Under the pieces are notes generated by a model that ran no database searches, was not told where the DNA came from, and saw only the letters and a program-made list of their open reading frames with translations. 64,000 nucleotides of DNA, taken from Diadema setosum (Eukaryota > Echinodermata > Echinoidea > Diadematoida > Diadematidae). The position numbers and the translations under genes were made by a program. The stretch covers positions 14,451,696-14,515,695 of the forward strand of contig NC_092686.1 in the NCBI RefSeq assembly GCF_964275005.1, given 5' to 3'. Shown one piece after another: positions 31,518-43,416 of this stretch. Positions within the stretch are counted from its first letter, which is position 1. Each line of letters starts with the position of its first letter.

Positions 31518-31668
31518 GAGGAGCTGTGGTGGCCCTATGGTTAAGACCATAGACTATATCAATCTGAGGTCCCCGGTTCAAGTTCCCCAGCTGCAGTATC
31601 TGTGCCCCTATAACAAGGCACTTTATCATCATTGCTACAGTCCTTCGGAGAGGAGTATAAAGCATGGG
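31518..31668 (+). mobile_element. tRNA-derived SINE
   Basis: It has an A-box-like TGGCCCTATGGTTAAGACC and a B box GGTTCAAGTTCC about 45 bp later. A tail segment with AACAAGGCACTTTATCATC and TCCTTCGGAGAGG resembles the 3' bodies of SINEs in marine animals. It is joined directly to the 32-bp end of a CAGTGGCGGATCC-type element. Confidence 0.65.
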
Positions 31669-31672
31669 TTGA

Positions 31673-31704
31673 TTTACGGAATTCCTGGATTCGCCCCTGT
31701 CTTT
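31673..31704. mobile_element. Solo right end of CAGTGGCGGATCC element
   Basis: These 32 bases are identical to 32521-32552, the right end of the small element at 32411-32547 plus five flanking bases. No matching left end lies nearby. Confidence 0.6.
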
Positions 31705-32410
31705 TCAATGTATCCATTGTTTCCCTGCAGCCGCGTAAATCACATCAAATCAATTCAATACGAGTCTTAAAGGGGACTTTAAAGGGGAATTCCAGACCAG
31801 TTAAAACTAAGTCTGAAAAAGAAAGAGTGAAAGGGTTGATTTTTTACAAGCACAACAGTGAAAATTTGATCAAAAACAGATTAAAATTAACAAAGTTGTA
31901 AGATTTTATAGATTCTTTTTTTTTTTTGGCAAAGCAGTTATCCAGCAGTCTGATATGAATATCCAAGTTAATGAGCAGATGATCTCACCACCTCACAATT
32001 TTCCATTTTACTTTTATCTTGTAAACAAAAAATCAGTTCTTCTGCTATAAGTCTAAAACATACACTGTTATCTCTGGTTGAATAACTTCAAAATAATAAT
32101 CAGTCAGATACTCGTACATTCCATGATTACAGACTGGGGCGTGATTGTGTTTGAAAAAAAAAAGAAAAGAAAAAAGAATAGAACAGAATAATGACAAGTT
32201 TTGAGGCCGTGACATCATTTTGTATGTTCATGTTCCCTGTCATTTACATTTTCTTTCCTCAAGTTTCCCTCATTTCAAGTCTTCGTGATCTTTTCTCTGC
32301 CGTTTCCTTTATCTCCTTTTATCTCCTTTTCATTCATCTCCATCCACTTGTTCTCTTGTTGGACTTTCACTTTCCTTCTTTGTTAAAATATTATCTCTTG
32401 TTTATTATTT

Positions 32411-32547
32411 CAGTGGCGGATCCAGGCGGGGGTGCACCGGGCACCTCCCCCTTATTTTTTTTTTGTTTTGTTATTTGCCCCCTTTTTTGCCCCCTTTACT
32501 TTTGTAAAGCCCAACCTCCCTTTACGGAATTCCTGGATTCGCCCCTG
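32411..32547. mobile_element. CAGTGGCGGATCCAGG-ended MITE
   Basis: The left end CAGTGGCGGATCCAGG and the right end CCTGGATTCGCCCCTG are near-perfect inverted repeats 137 bp apart around a T-rich interior. The ends resemble hAT-type non-autonomous elements (inference). Confidence 0.75.
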
Positions 32548-34033
32548 TCTTTCATGTTTTTTTTTTTTTTTTTTCGAATCATATTTCACGCAGCTCTTTA
32601 TTTTGTTATGTCTGTCCCATGTCGACGTTTAAAAGTGCTTGTACATTTTGAATAATATTTACGCCGACGATTATTTACGTCAGCTCAGGACGAACAACAA
32701 TTAAAGCTAACACTTAATTTTTGGAACCAGTTATCAGTCAACTGTGTGCATGCTTTGGCGTCATCTGTATTTATATCCAACTTGCGCCCTGTTTCCTCAT
32801 CCCTGAAAACTTATACTGCGTCGGATGTCGTATAGGAATGGTCGGCACTCCCGTCGAAACAGTAAGCTGAATCATTCATGTAAGCGTGTGAGTGTGCCAA
32901 CGGGTCAAGACTAAACGTCGACATATGACGTCATGATGACGTATAGTGCAGATAAGGGGTGTGAGTTTAGGAGCACTTTGCGACAACATCATTTCCGCCA
33001 CGAGAGTCGGGTAAGCAAACAGTCGGGTAAACAAGCGTATCTGTGAGAACATCGTCTGCCAGCAGCGCGCACAAGGGTACATACATCCATCAGTGTGCAG
33101 ACGTAACACACTTCAAGCGAACTACTGGTGCACTTCGGTTATAATCAGTCGTAATTAGGATACTTAACTTTATGATATCCTCATCTGCTGGAGAAACGAC
33201 ACGAGTTTAACTGGCTTATTTATGTTACCCTTGCCCATCTAAAAATTAAAGTCGTGAATTATCAGGGGTTGTCATTATCTTTGCTGACAACGCGCCGCGC
33301 TTACATTGTTTATGGAGTCCATTTTGACTACATTCGTATAATTGTCCAATGAGATACAAACGCAGAATCTATTCTATCGCGATGACTTGTCGTGATACGC
33401 TATCCAAACAGTCATGTGTACATCACCTTCTATGTCAAAATCGTTTTCTTTATTCTTTTATCCTTCTCCCTAGACTTCTAAGTCGATTATCTCAAGATTG
33501 ACATGACAAATTCATTTGAAAATTCATACGATCATTTCACAAAGCAGTCGGCTTTTACGTTAGATCATGCTTTGTATGACGTCATCTCGCCAGTTTGTTG
33601 GTTTTTGTGTTGTTGGGTTTTGTTTTTTCTTTCAGATAAAGTCGCATTATTAATCATACATTATCTTCGTAACCAAATGTTATATTCGAAGTCTTTTTAG
33701 AGGGCATGGACTTCAGAAAAAGAGTCAATCTCATTGTGCCTAACAGCCATTGCGCTTAAAATGCTCAAAATTACTTTTGATTTCTTGATTTTTAAAGAAT
33801 GTTTCAGACATTTGATTTTCTGGATCTGTGCGCACAGCCTGTAAGCAATATGGAAATGATGGTTTGGGTTCGTTTGGTTTTGTTTTTTTTTTTCGCTCGA
33901 TTTCATCATAAATGTCAATGTGTTGCAGCTGACACAACTGTCTTTCCAACGTTTTGACGACATCCATGGTGAAAATTTCGATTATAGGCAACTTGTAAAA
34001 ATTTCCCGTGTTTATAAGTCTGTGTGAATGTGT

Positions 34034-34112
34034 TTTTTGGTCTAGCGGTAGGTCCTATATGGAAAGCATCTGCCTTCAACAATATAGTGACTCGGGTTCG
34101 GCTGCAGGAGGG
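34034..34112 (+). ncRNA. tRNA-like relic or SINE head
   Basis: TTGGTCTAGCGGTAGG (A box) is followed 54 bp later by CTCGGGTTCGGCT, close to a B box. A full cloverleaf is not formed. It shares GTCTAGCGG with the relic at 17381-17455. Confidence 0.45.
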
Positions 34113-34203
34113 TAATTTCTTTCGATTTTCTCTTTCTTTTTTAACTCAAACAATCAAATGAACTTACAATTACATTAAAGGGATGGTACAGTATTGGTGG
34201 AGA

Positions 34204-34258
34204 CAGTGGCGTAACTACGGGGGGCATGGGGGGGGGGGCACGTGCCCCCCCAATCCGC

Positions 34259-34298
<40 letters not shown>

Positions 34299-36076
34299 CT
34301 ACCAAAATGGTAATTCAAGGGTTAGTAAACTGCTTTTGAAATCGACATGAAAGGATGATCAAGAAAAAAGATATTTTTCGAAGATTTCTTTTAACCATAT
34401 TATTAAAGAGGTATTATAGTGAAACATTGTTCATTGACGACAAAAGATTGTGATTCAGTGTGATTCCTGGTTGGCATTTTGAATACAACAGGATGTGCGC
34501 AGTGGACTCAGAACATCGGAATGGCAAAAAGAGTCGCTGCAATGTTGCGCAATGTGATGTTTGATAGGTTGTACACATTATTTTGCTATCAAAGCTTGAT
34601 CATTGATTTTGCAGTGTTGCTTTACATACTAGTCTATATTAAAATGCCTTGCATTGCCAATAATAAGACTTGACCTTGGCTATTTCCTAACTTTTCCATC
34701 TATATGAAACACACACACTCACAAACACAAACAAATTAGGGGATGCTCTATATAAAGTGCAGATTTTGGACATCCTTCTCCCGCTTGGTCACTTCGACGC
34801 CCCCTCGCTGGTCATACCTCCCCCAATCATGAACATAAACCGACACCCTTGACTACCAGTGGCGGATCCAGGGGGCGCACCGGGCGCCCCCTCCCTCCAA
34901 AGCGAAAAAATATATATGTAGCTAAAAACGACAGTTTTTGGACTGTAAAATGTCAAAATTTTCAAGCTCGCTCGCTTCGCTCGCTCGCATTTAATCGTTA
35001 TGCAATTCTCCTGATGCTGCTGTCAGTAATTGCCAGCAGTTGCGCCCGGTGCGTCCCCTCCCCTTAATTTCCAAAGCGAAAAAATATAGCTACAAACGGC
35101 AGTTTGGGGACTATAAAATGTCAAAATTTTCAAGCTCGCTCGCTCGCATTTAATCGTTATGCAATTCTCCCGATGTTGCTGTAAGTAATTGCCAGCAGTT
35201 GCGCCCGGTGCGCCCCCTCCCCTTAATTTCCAAAGCGAAAAAAATATAGCTACAAACGGCAGTTTTGGGACTGTAAAATGTCAAAATTTTCAAGCTCGCT
35301 CGCTTTGCTCGCTCGCATTTAATCGTTATGCAATTCTCCTGATGTTGCTGTCAGTAATTGCCAGCAGTTGTGCCCGGTGCGCCCAGGCCCTCTCCTTGAT
35401 TTCCAAAGCGAAAAAATATAGCTAAAAACGGCAGTTTTGGGACTGTAAAATGTCAAAATTTTCAAGCTCGCTCGCTTCGCTCGCTCGCATTTAATCGCTA
35501 TGCAATTCTCCTGATGTTGCTGTCAGTAATTGCCAGCAGTTGCGCCCGGTGCGCCCCCTCTCCTTAATTTCCAAAGCGAAAAAATATACCTAAAAACGGC
35601 AGTTTTGGGACTGTAAAATGTCAAAATTTTCAAGCTCGCTCGCTTCGCTCGCTCGTATTTAATCGCTATGCAATTCTCCTGATGTTGCTGTCAGTATTTG
35701 CCAGCAGTTGCGCCCGATGCGCCCCCTCCCCTTAATATCCAAAGCGAAAAAATATACCTAAAAACGGCAGTTTTGGGAACATAAAATGTCAAAATTTTCA
35801 CTCTCGCTCGCTTCGCTCGCTCGCATTTAACCGTTATATGCCATTCTTCTGATATTACTGCCAGTAATTGCCAGCAGTTGCACCCGGTGCGGCCCCCCCC
35901 CCCCCTGAATTTCCAAAGCGAAAAAATATAGCTACAAACGGCAGTTTGGGGACTGTAAAATGTCAAAATTTTCAAGCTCGCTCGCTCCGCTCGCTCGCAT
36001 TTAATTGTTACGTTATGCAATTCTGATGTTGCTGCCATGAGGTGCCCCCCCAATGTCTTGACCCACGGTACGCCAG
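34204..36076. mobile_element. CAGTGGCGTAAC-ended element nested in copy C
   Basis: It begins CAGTGGCGTAACT and ends near GGTACGCCAGTG. GGTGGAGA lies before the left end and AGTGGAGA at the right end, a 7/8 match for an 8-bp target duplication. It carries a poly-A tract (34265-34297), a second CAGTGGCGGATCCAGG end at 34857 and a tandem array. No transposase is readable. Confidence 0.75.
34899..36046. repeat. Seven-unit tandem array, about 168 bp per unit
   Basis: Units start at AAAGCGAAAA at 34899, 35073, 35232, 35405, 35573, 35741 and 35915; the last is shorter. Each has CTGTAAAATGTCAAAATTTT, a CTCGCTCG-rich CpG block, AATTGCCAGCAGTTG and a C-rich joint. Most frames stay open, so short spurious proteins appear on both strands. 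Confidence 0.92.
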
Positions 36077-36795
36077 TGGAGATGAGAATTGGGCTTTTAA
36101 CTTTTTGCGAGATATTGGATATTTCAGCCATTTCAAAACCAATTTTCATAAAATAAATGTTGAATTCCTCATAGAACTACATGCTCTTTCATATTTCATA
36201 AGAGGTTTCTCATTATCTCACCAAAAAATGTTCGAAACCTGAAATTAGGTCTCAACCAAAACTGTACCATCCCTTTAATGTATCAATTACTGTTAATAAT
36301 AATTAATACGTAATAAATCTATTTATATCTAACATATCAATTGATTAAAGAAATGAATTGGAAAATGACTGACAGAAGATTTTTGCTTTTCCATCTTTAT
36401 TCATGAAAACACGCACACACAGATATCCATGCATATATTCCGTTTGTTTTGTAGCTCAGATACCATTGGTCAGAATGCGCTAAAATTTTGCACCCACGTA
36501 CATAAAAACATGATCACCCAATCATACTGTACAATAACGTCTAAGTGCTCAAGATTTTGTTTTGTTTGTTTGTTTGTTTCATTTCCATCTGAGATGATGG
36601 CTGGATGGATAGCCCATACTTCAGGTGCAATAAGGTCAAAGCTGATATCTTGAAAGCTAAATTTGAAAATGAAGATCGCCTTTAAGTCTTGCTTGACTCT
36701 GTTTATGTAAAGATCCTCTTGCTAAATTTACCAAGCTTATTTAAACACCCACACACATTTACCAATATCCCTAAATGTATCTCAGGAACTGCTTC

Positions 36796-36797
<2 letters not shown>

Positions 36798-36846
<49 letters not shown>
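36798..36846. repeat. (TA)n microsatellite
   Basis: Pure TA dinucleotides for about 48 bp. Confidence 0.95.
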
Positions 36847-36849
<3 letters not shown>

Positions 36850-37199
36850 ACAAATATGTAACTCGAAATTGCCATAGCCCGAAATTGACAATGCAAATTC
36901 GAGTCATTTGACATAATATGACAGCACGGTTCTGTTTATTCTGATAACAACATACTTTCTAAATGTACCATTTTTATTTGTGTTTCTCTAGTTTCCCAAT
37001 ATATCGGATCCTGCCTATTTTCTCACTCGTCTCAGTGACGAGTTCAAGTGTAGTTATTAGTGTTCCACTGAGTGCAAACGAATGTAGTAATATAGTTTTA
37101 TTTATGGGTATATGCTGACGTGCTTCTCTCATCCTTCATTTTCCTGTTTACGTGGCCACTAAGCCTCCCCACAAATTAGAGACAAATATGAATGTCGGG

Positions 37200-37480
37200 C
37201 TGAAGCTGGCGAAAGGTGAGGGGCGAGGGAAATAGGCTACAATCAATACTAGATTATGCATACTTGGGCAGAGCAGAATATCGCCCCGTGCGTTTCACTG
37301 TGCGTGTAAACATTTTGCGCTACATCGCTGAGAATGCGTGGGGCAGCCGTATTGCCGAACACCGCAGTTTTCGCCTGTCAATCTGCAGGACCTATACGTG
37401 GGTATCGTGCCTTGTACGTCACCCAATCATAGTTGGTCACAAACAACGCAATGTTTGCTGTATAATTCATTTTTGCAGTC
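37200..37480. other. CpG-rich unique block of unknown role
   Basis: The block is not repetitive within the window and is richer in CpG than its surroundings, with CACCCAATCATAGTTGG (CCAAT) near 37418. A 106-codon open frame (37216-37536) crosses it, but I recognise no domain in it. Confidence 0.3.
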
Positions 37481-38017
37481 ATGAACAATCAATCAGTATT
37501 AGTTCGTCTCCTTACCACACTCCACAACACATCTAAGTAGCGTGACCTCATCCACATTTCCGTAAACGTCGGTCGTATTGATATCTCGTGTGTCGTAACA
37601 TTTTTTTTTTCTTCCAAAACGAAAACATGTACAACTCACTTTGAATAATAAGAAAATATCAGACTTGTCTGCATGTAACGTTCGGATTTATGGATGCCTA
37701 TAATACTGCGTCGTCGTCGTATATAGCCCCTACACATGGATATGGTCTGTCGCTTATACTATATATTTGGATGAGTATAATAATTTGGTGTTTTCAAAAT
37801 GATATTCTCTATCCAAAAAAAAGAAAAAAAAGAAAAAAAAGTGAGATCTGTGGTTGATTTTTGATTTATTCAGAGCAACGATTCAGATAATTTTGCAACA
37901 TATTGCAGGGAAACAATTTACAATTTTTCTTTGTTTAGATTTACATGCATCATTTTTGTCACTGAAGAAAGTGAGATTTATGTATATTATTTCATTGTGA
38001 AAAAACGAAATAAATTT

Positions 38018-38056
38018 GAACTGAACTGAACTGAACTGAACTGAACTGAACTGAAC
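38018..38056. repeat. (CTGAA)n pentamer run
   Basis: Seven or more GAACT/CTGAA units in tandem following GAAATAAATTTGAA. Confidence 0.92.
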
Positions 38057-38297
38057 ACGTTATGCACAAAAGCTTTCCCTAGCTAACTTGAGCCAGAGAT
38101 AGCAGAAATCAATGAAATAAATAAGTGAAAACAGACAGATAAATAAGTTGTTGTTGTTCTTGTTCTTGTTCTTGTTCTTGTTGTTCTTGTAGTGTGTAAA
38201 TCTGACCTCTCCGTGCAGGCACCTAAAAATAAGATTATGCCAATATGATGCACACATTAAATTACTTGGTGCATCTGTACACACTGTCGAATTGTGC

Positions 38298-38692
38298 TAA
38301 GGGGTGATACAGTATTGGTGGAGATGAGAATTGAGCTTTTAACTTTTTGCGAGATACCATGCAAGAAAACACTCATGATATAGTACAGAGCATACCATTT
38401 TAAGAGGAAGTCAAAGTTTATTTGATGAAAGTCGGGTTTGGAATGACTGAAACATCCAAAACAAAGTAAAACATAGCGATCGTAATAAAGTGTGGGTCCC
38501 ACACTTTATTAGAATCGCTCTTTTTTTTGGATATCTCAGCCATTTCAAAACCAATTTTCATCAAATAAACGTTGAATTACTCATAGAATTACATGCTCTT
38601 TCATATTAAATAAGAGGTTTCTCATTATCTCACCAAAAAAAATGTTAGAAACCTGAAATTGGGTCTCATCCAAAACTATACGATCCCTTTAA
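38298..38692 (+). mobile_element. TTAAAGGGATGG element copy D
   Basis: It has a slightly decayed left end (CTAAGGGGTGATACAGTATTGG), a conserved interior and the right end ACTATACGATCCCTTTAA. Confidence 0.8.
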
Positions 38693-39194
38693 CATCAGAA
38701 TAGAATTCAAGTGGTTCACTGTTATTTGTGTTTTTTTTCCTTTCAGCCTTCTTGAAGTCGTCATTCATTGCAATGTACACTTGTATCATCCATAAACGCC
38801 ATACGCCGCGTCCAACTTGACACCAATGCTGTAACTGTAACATATTGGAGTGTATCATCGTCTATTAAGACTCTACCCCCTACCCCATTCTGTTTATAAG
38901 GTGCTATCATATTATCATCAACTCACTAATATTCATATTGACTGTTCAATAATTATTTTCTTTAAGAAAAGCGAAACTTCACAATCATATAACTTTCCTA
39001 AATTTTATCCGATTTTGATCATATTTGCACTGTTGTGCTTGTAAAATATTACTCGTTCTTTTCAGACTATTTTTTGACTGGTCTGAAGAGTTTGAGAACA
39101 GCGAATAACAGATTGTAAATTTCCTGTTATTATCATAATTATTTTACTTTTATGATGATGATGATTATTACTGTTATTATCATTACTATTATTA

Positions 39195-39232
39195 TTATTA
39201 TTACTACTACTACTACTACTACTACTACTATT
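39195..39232. repeat. (TTA)n(CTA)n microsatellite
   Basis: ATTATT triplets pass into ACTACT triplets. Confidence 0.85.
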
Positions 39233-39619
39233 ACAAATTTTACGACTACTTGTAGTACATACTATATATAACCACTACTAGGGCCTACTTACCTATCACC
39301 TTCTACGTACCCATATACCTACCCTACTACTTCTACATTGTTGTTGTTATAGGTCCTACTTGCCCGAACATTGTCCCATGTCCTGCTGTCCAGTGAAACC
39401 AATATGTGGAATGATGGAGTAACCAAAAAACAAAAAAAAATTGAATGAGTATCATGGTAATTATTTAACACTTCCCCACCCACCCCACCCCCCCCCCAAG
39501 AAACCAACAACAACAACGAAAATGCACCGAATGAAATAAGTGGGGGAGTCCACTGGATTAGACTGAGAGTCAGCGAATAATGTTAAGTCCGTATAATTCC
39601 TTTGTGTCGAAAAGGTCAA

Positions 39620-39900
39620 GCTACTCGAAACTTTTATTACGAGGGCGCGGAAGCACACACTCTTGCGAGCGCGTATTATACGTCATCGGTCAAATCAACG
39701 CGACAAAAAAATGTGGTGTAATTCGCCTGCTGAGAAACAAATCACGCAACAGGTTTCGTCCGCCTCTCGTGCTCCGCACACACACGCGACTGCCCGATCA
39801 GACGGCGGAATTATTGGACCAATTATCCCCCGCACGAGCCTCATGTTTGCATGAATGACGTTCCCATGGCAACGTTGAGGTACCTGGGGGTGAAGAGAGT
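39620..39900. promoter_or_regulatory. CpG-rich promoter-like block with X-box-like site
   Basis: In an AT-rich surrounding this block has many CpG (GGGCGCGGAAG, GCGAGCGCGTAT, CACGCGACTGCC). It also has GGACCAAT (39815-39822, a CCAAT box) and GTTCCCATGGCAAC (39860-39873), close to the RFX X-box. No coding exon is recognisable next to it. Function is inferred. Confidence 0.3.
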
Positions 39901-41009
39901 ATGGTGACGGATATAAGATTAGAAGGTTTTTGTTTTTCATTTGTTTTTACCTCCTTGTGTCCTTTTTAAGTGACCCCGTGTCGGCATTAAAAATACACAT
40001 CTCATTATAGGGATGCACTGTATAGTTGTGAGAGCTAGTTTTACTTCCCTGTTAGACTACTCTGCAGAAATCACGACAGTCCCAGACATAGAGAATGTAG
40101 GTGGGCACAGAACGGAATTCCAACGTAATACACTGTATCGCTGCCCGGGGAGGAGGGGTGGGGTGGGGTCGAGCAATCAACGATTGTTAAAAAACAAACA
40201 AAGAAGAAAAAGAAGAAGAAGAAAAGCTACAACAACAAACACCCTGTATATCTACGGTATATGCGGATAGATTACATCCAAAAGTGTTGTGCTCTTGCAG
40301 CTGTAATCTTTTAGTCATGACATTTTGCGGACTTTGTCTGTAAAGGCCCGCTTCAACTTCAGCGTCTTTCATCGACACCCCGCCCCCGGTTCTGTTCCTC
40401 GGAATATATGCCTGCATGTCATACAGATGTACATTATTAATCACCCTATATAAGATGAATGAGTCAGGAGAGTTTGACAAAAAAAGGCATGACGTTGAGT
40501 TCAGCCAAAGTCTGATGCAACCCCCCCCCCCCCCTCCATGTTGATCACAACTTAAAATACCAATGACATAATGTGCAATGTGGTTCCTGGTAGTATTGAC
40601 ATAATCTAGGGCTACTGTCACTGTGGTCTTTTCTTGCGTAAGTTTATATATGCCATCTCTAGAGACGTCATATTATGAGTTCATGGTTTGTTTTGCATGG
40701 TGGTAATTTTTTTAATTTTCAAGGGTACTCCCACTTCGGGGGTCAGGTACTTCCATTCCATCCCTATGCCTATTATGTTCATGTTAAAATAATGTGCATT
40801 ATAAACATCGTTGATCAAAAATTCTCTCAAATATCGTGAAATACGCAAGATCTGTAAAGTCAGGCTGTTGTTGCGTCACTGCAGTTCAGATATTTTCAAG
40901 AGAGGATTTCTGCTCTGAGTCCTATAACTATACAAAGGAACGTTAAATCAAGATTCAGTACATTTTCTGTCAAAAGAGCCACATTTCATAAATATGAATA
41001 TATATAATT

Positions 41010-41445
41010 CAGGGCTCGGCACTAAAATTTGAAATTTTGGTGGTTCGAAAAAACTTATACGCGACTGTGGACATCTACTTTGATTATTATGTATAGCGGT
41101 CCGAAACGAAAGCAAAAGTAACAACCCATTTTGAAATTTCAGTTGCCCGATCGGGCCACTCAGCCATTTCAAAACCAATTATTATCGTGTTTTTGTTTGT
41201 TTTTTTATTGGACAAAAGTGAAATATACCAATTAATGCTAAATGTTATCTGACCGATAGGACAAGTAAAATCGTGACTTTAACTATGAAAAACAGTAGCT
41301 CCTCAAGTCAATGCATACAGTCATTAGCGCTATCAATTTCGGCGTATAATTATTGTTCTCTTTCGCCCAAGTAAAAAAAATGTGACAATTAATGATTTTA
41401 CTTGCCCCGATAGGCAATTGAGGGAAAAGTCAATGTCGGGCCCTG
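41010..41445. mobile_element. CAGGGCTCGGCACTAA-ended element, longer relative
   Basis: It has CAGGGCTCGGCACTAAAATTT on the left and AAAGTCAATGTCGGGCCCTG on the right. The interior has TTGCCCGATCGGGCCACT, related to the 61212 element, followed by a scrap of the TTAAAGGGATGG family (GCCATTTCAAAACCAATT at 41163). Confidence 0.65.
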
Positions 41446-42079
41446 AAATATCATGCGGTGATTGTTGTATTAGTATGTTGCATGTATTTGAAACACAACC
41501 GGATAAATCGAGCTGCCACACGGGCCTATAGGGTTATTAACAGAATGAAGTGAGGTGATTTGCTGTGTCTTGCCAACATGCATATGCCTTATCTAACCTC
41601 TTTGCTACGACCAGTCGCGATCGCATTGCAATTCCACGCACTTCTAGCCTTCCACATGGGACCTTGCCGTGAAGGGCAGAGTTAATGCAAGTATACTATG
41701 CCTGCAATTCAGCAGATGAAGAAAAAAAAAAACCCATATGCAATGCATGAATTCTGTAGAATTTCATTGCCTGTGTCGTATAAGGTGTATACTACATAAT
41801 TATTATGCAGCGAAAGACAACGGCCTTTGAGTAACGATGTACCTGCCACTTCGTGATTTTAAGACTGTACCAGAGGACAAACACACACTTTGTTTTTCAA
41901 GTTTATATATATCGACAGAGTTAAATGATGTACATTAATTAGAAAAGAAAAGCAAAATATTGATGAACATTATTTAATAGAGTTCTGTAAATCGATCGTT
42001 TCTTTACAGCAAAATACACCGTTTGATTTCCTCATAACATAATGAGTATGGATACACTTATTTACACGTTCACTGTGTA

Positions 42080-42263
42080 CGTGTATACAAATAATGAATG
42101 TTTATAAGTGCAATGGACAGAATATTCCTAAGGTAAAAAATGAAATCATCCATTCAACGAGGCGTAGCCGAGTTACTTAATGGATCGATGATTTCATCTT
42201 TCATCGAATGAAATATTCTTTCCATTGCACGAATGAAAAACATTTATTATTTGTTTTACACAA
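42080..42263. mobile_element. Fold-back MITE with GAGGCGTAGCCGAG centre
   Basis: ACAAATAATGAATGTTTATA..GTGCAATGGACAGAATATT on the left is mirrored on the right by AATATTCTTTCCATTGCAC..AACATTTATTATTTGT. The centre has TGAAATCATC / GATGATTTCA arms around a short CpG loop. Confidence 0.7.
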
Positions 42264-42373
42264 CACCTAAAAATAGATCCTTGTCATTTGATGTTTTATG
42301 AATTAATATAAACGAGTGAGAACGTGCGATAGCGCTTGATCGCTATACACACTGCAAACGCAATCGCTTTTAA

Positions 42374-42858
42374 GAAGCCAGTTCGGAGTTCCACTTTGTG
42401 CGTGAGCAGAAAAAAAAAGGTCATTCGCACCAACAGGCATCTTGGTTTTTAAATGCACCGGGAGATGCATCTGTGATGTAATGATTATTCATGTAATCCT
42501 TACAGATGCTGTTTCCAGCACATCCGCCTGACAGCAAAAGTGGTATTTGGCAATATCAATAGAAAAATATCGTAAATACATTTAATGCAAAATAATGAAA
42601 TGAATGCTTTCCCAGAGTTAATTGACGGATCATTCTGGTCATCTGATCCACGCAAGTTCATTCTTTGTTTGAAGAGAATTGATGAATCCATAAATTTGAT
42701 AGAAAATACGTAAAGCTTACGCATGTTGCTCTGAAAATGAGTGAAAAGCTCCTAAGTGACTGAGTGAAAAGCCCCTAAGTCACTGAGAAAAAAAGAAAGA
42801 AAGGTCATTCGTACCTGTGTCCAGTGTGCCCACGAGCTATAACTCCGAACTGGCTTAT
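42374..42858. repeat. Inverted pair of 17-bp arms 465 bp apart
   Basis: AAGCCAGTTCGGAGTT near 42376 faces AACTCCGAACTGGCTTA near 42841. A direct AAAGGTCATTCG word also occurs near each arm (about 42417 and 42801). It may be a decayed larger element. Confidence 0.5.
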
Positions 42859-43323
42859 ACGCACGTATCAGTCTGCCGGGCTTTCGGTAACGTGCAATAT
42901 TCTTAGTAGAGCAAATTGCATGGATATAAGATTTGCAGGGTAAATGGAGCCACAATTGCAGGAATTATGACGTCATAGTAAAATGGAACAAATGATCATG
43001 TCAAACACCAATCAAATGACAAGGAGGTGTTATATAATACAGTATATCATTTATCGTAATAATCTTTATCAATGGAATATTAACATTCCTCTTTTTGAAT
43101 TCGCAAAACAATCATCGCTCAAACACGTTGTGTTGCTAGTGTTGACGTGATTATCCAGTTTTGTTTTTGTCGTAGTAGGCCTACAAAGAATGAATTGGAT
43201 ATATTCTAGTGTGATTTTAAAGACATTGTTATTCCCCCCCCCCCATTTTTTACACTCTATTGGCCTCATTGAGCCATAGGTTTCATGAAATATTTTGTGT
43301 GCGATTCTAACTTGCAAACCTAA

Positions 43324-43416
43324 TTAACCCACTGAAGACTAGTCGCGAGTATGCTCGGGCAAGTGTCTATGAAAAATGCATGTTATAGCAAAATCAGTCT
43401 GTTCTCAATGGGTTAA
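43324..43416 (+). mobile_element. 93-bp TTAACCC element, copy 1
   Basis: It begins TTAACCCACTGAAGACTAG and ends GTTCTCAATGGGTTAA, so the ends are inverted repeats bounded by TTAA. It contains CGAGTATGCTCGGGCA and TATAGCAAAATCA. It is exactly the same length as the copy at 54062. Confidence 0.8.

Larger units (their letters stand above)
31705..34173. other. Intergenic stretch, no gene seen
   Basis: Around 31766-31920 there is TTTAAAGGGGAATTCCAGACC and AT-rich sequence that may be another unlisted element. 32640-33110 is richer in CpG and has a full TGACGTCA (32926) next to ATGACGTA (32936). No coding exon is recognisable. Confidence 0.5.
34174..36278 (+). mobile_element. TTAAAGGGATGG element copy C, split by a nested insertion
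   Basis: The left end (34174-34203, through TATTGGTGGAGA) and the right part (36077-36278, resuming GAGATGAGAATTGGG and ending CTGTACCATCCCTTTAA) belong to one element. It is interrupted by a 1.9-kb insertion and also lacks part of the usual middle. Confidence 0.85.

Noticed and set aside
34899..36046. Possible CRISPR-like array
   Set aside because: The units are continuous 168-bp tandem repeats with no short repeat plus unique spacer layout, and the DNA is animal.
34849..36149. Open frames with repeated KCQNFQARS or KCERAKRAR motifs
   Set aside because: They read through the seven-unit tandem array on both strands; periodic DNA rather than a protein family.
37216..37536. 106-codon frame as a gene
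   Set aside because: Crosses a CpG-rich block but shows no domain or splice structure; kept only as an unassigned block.
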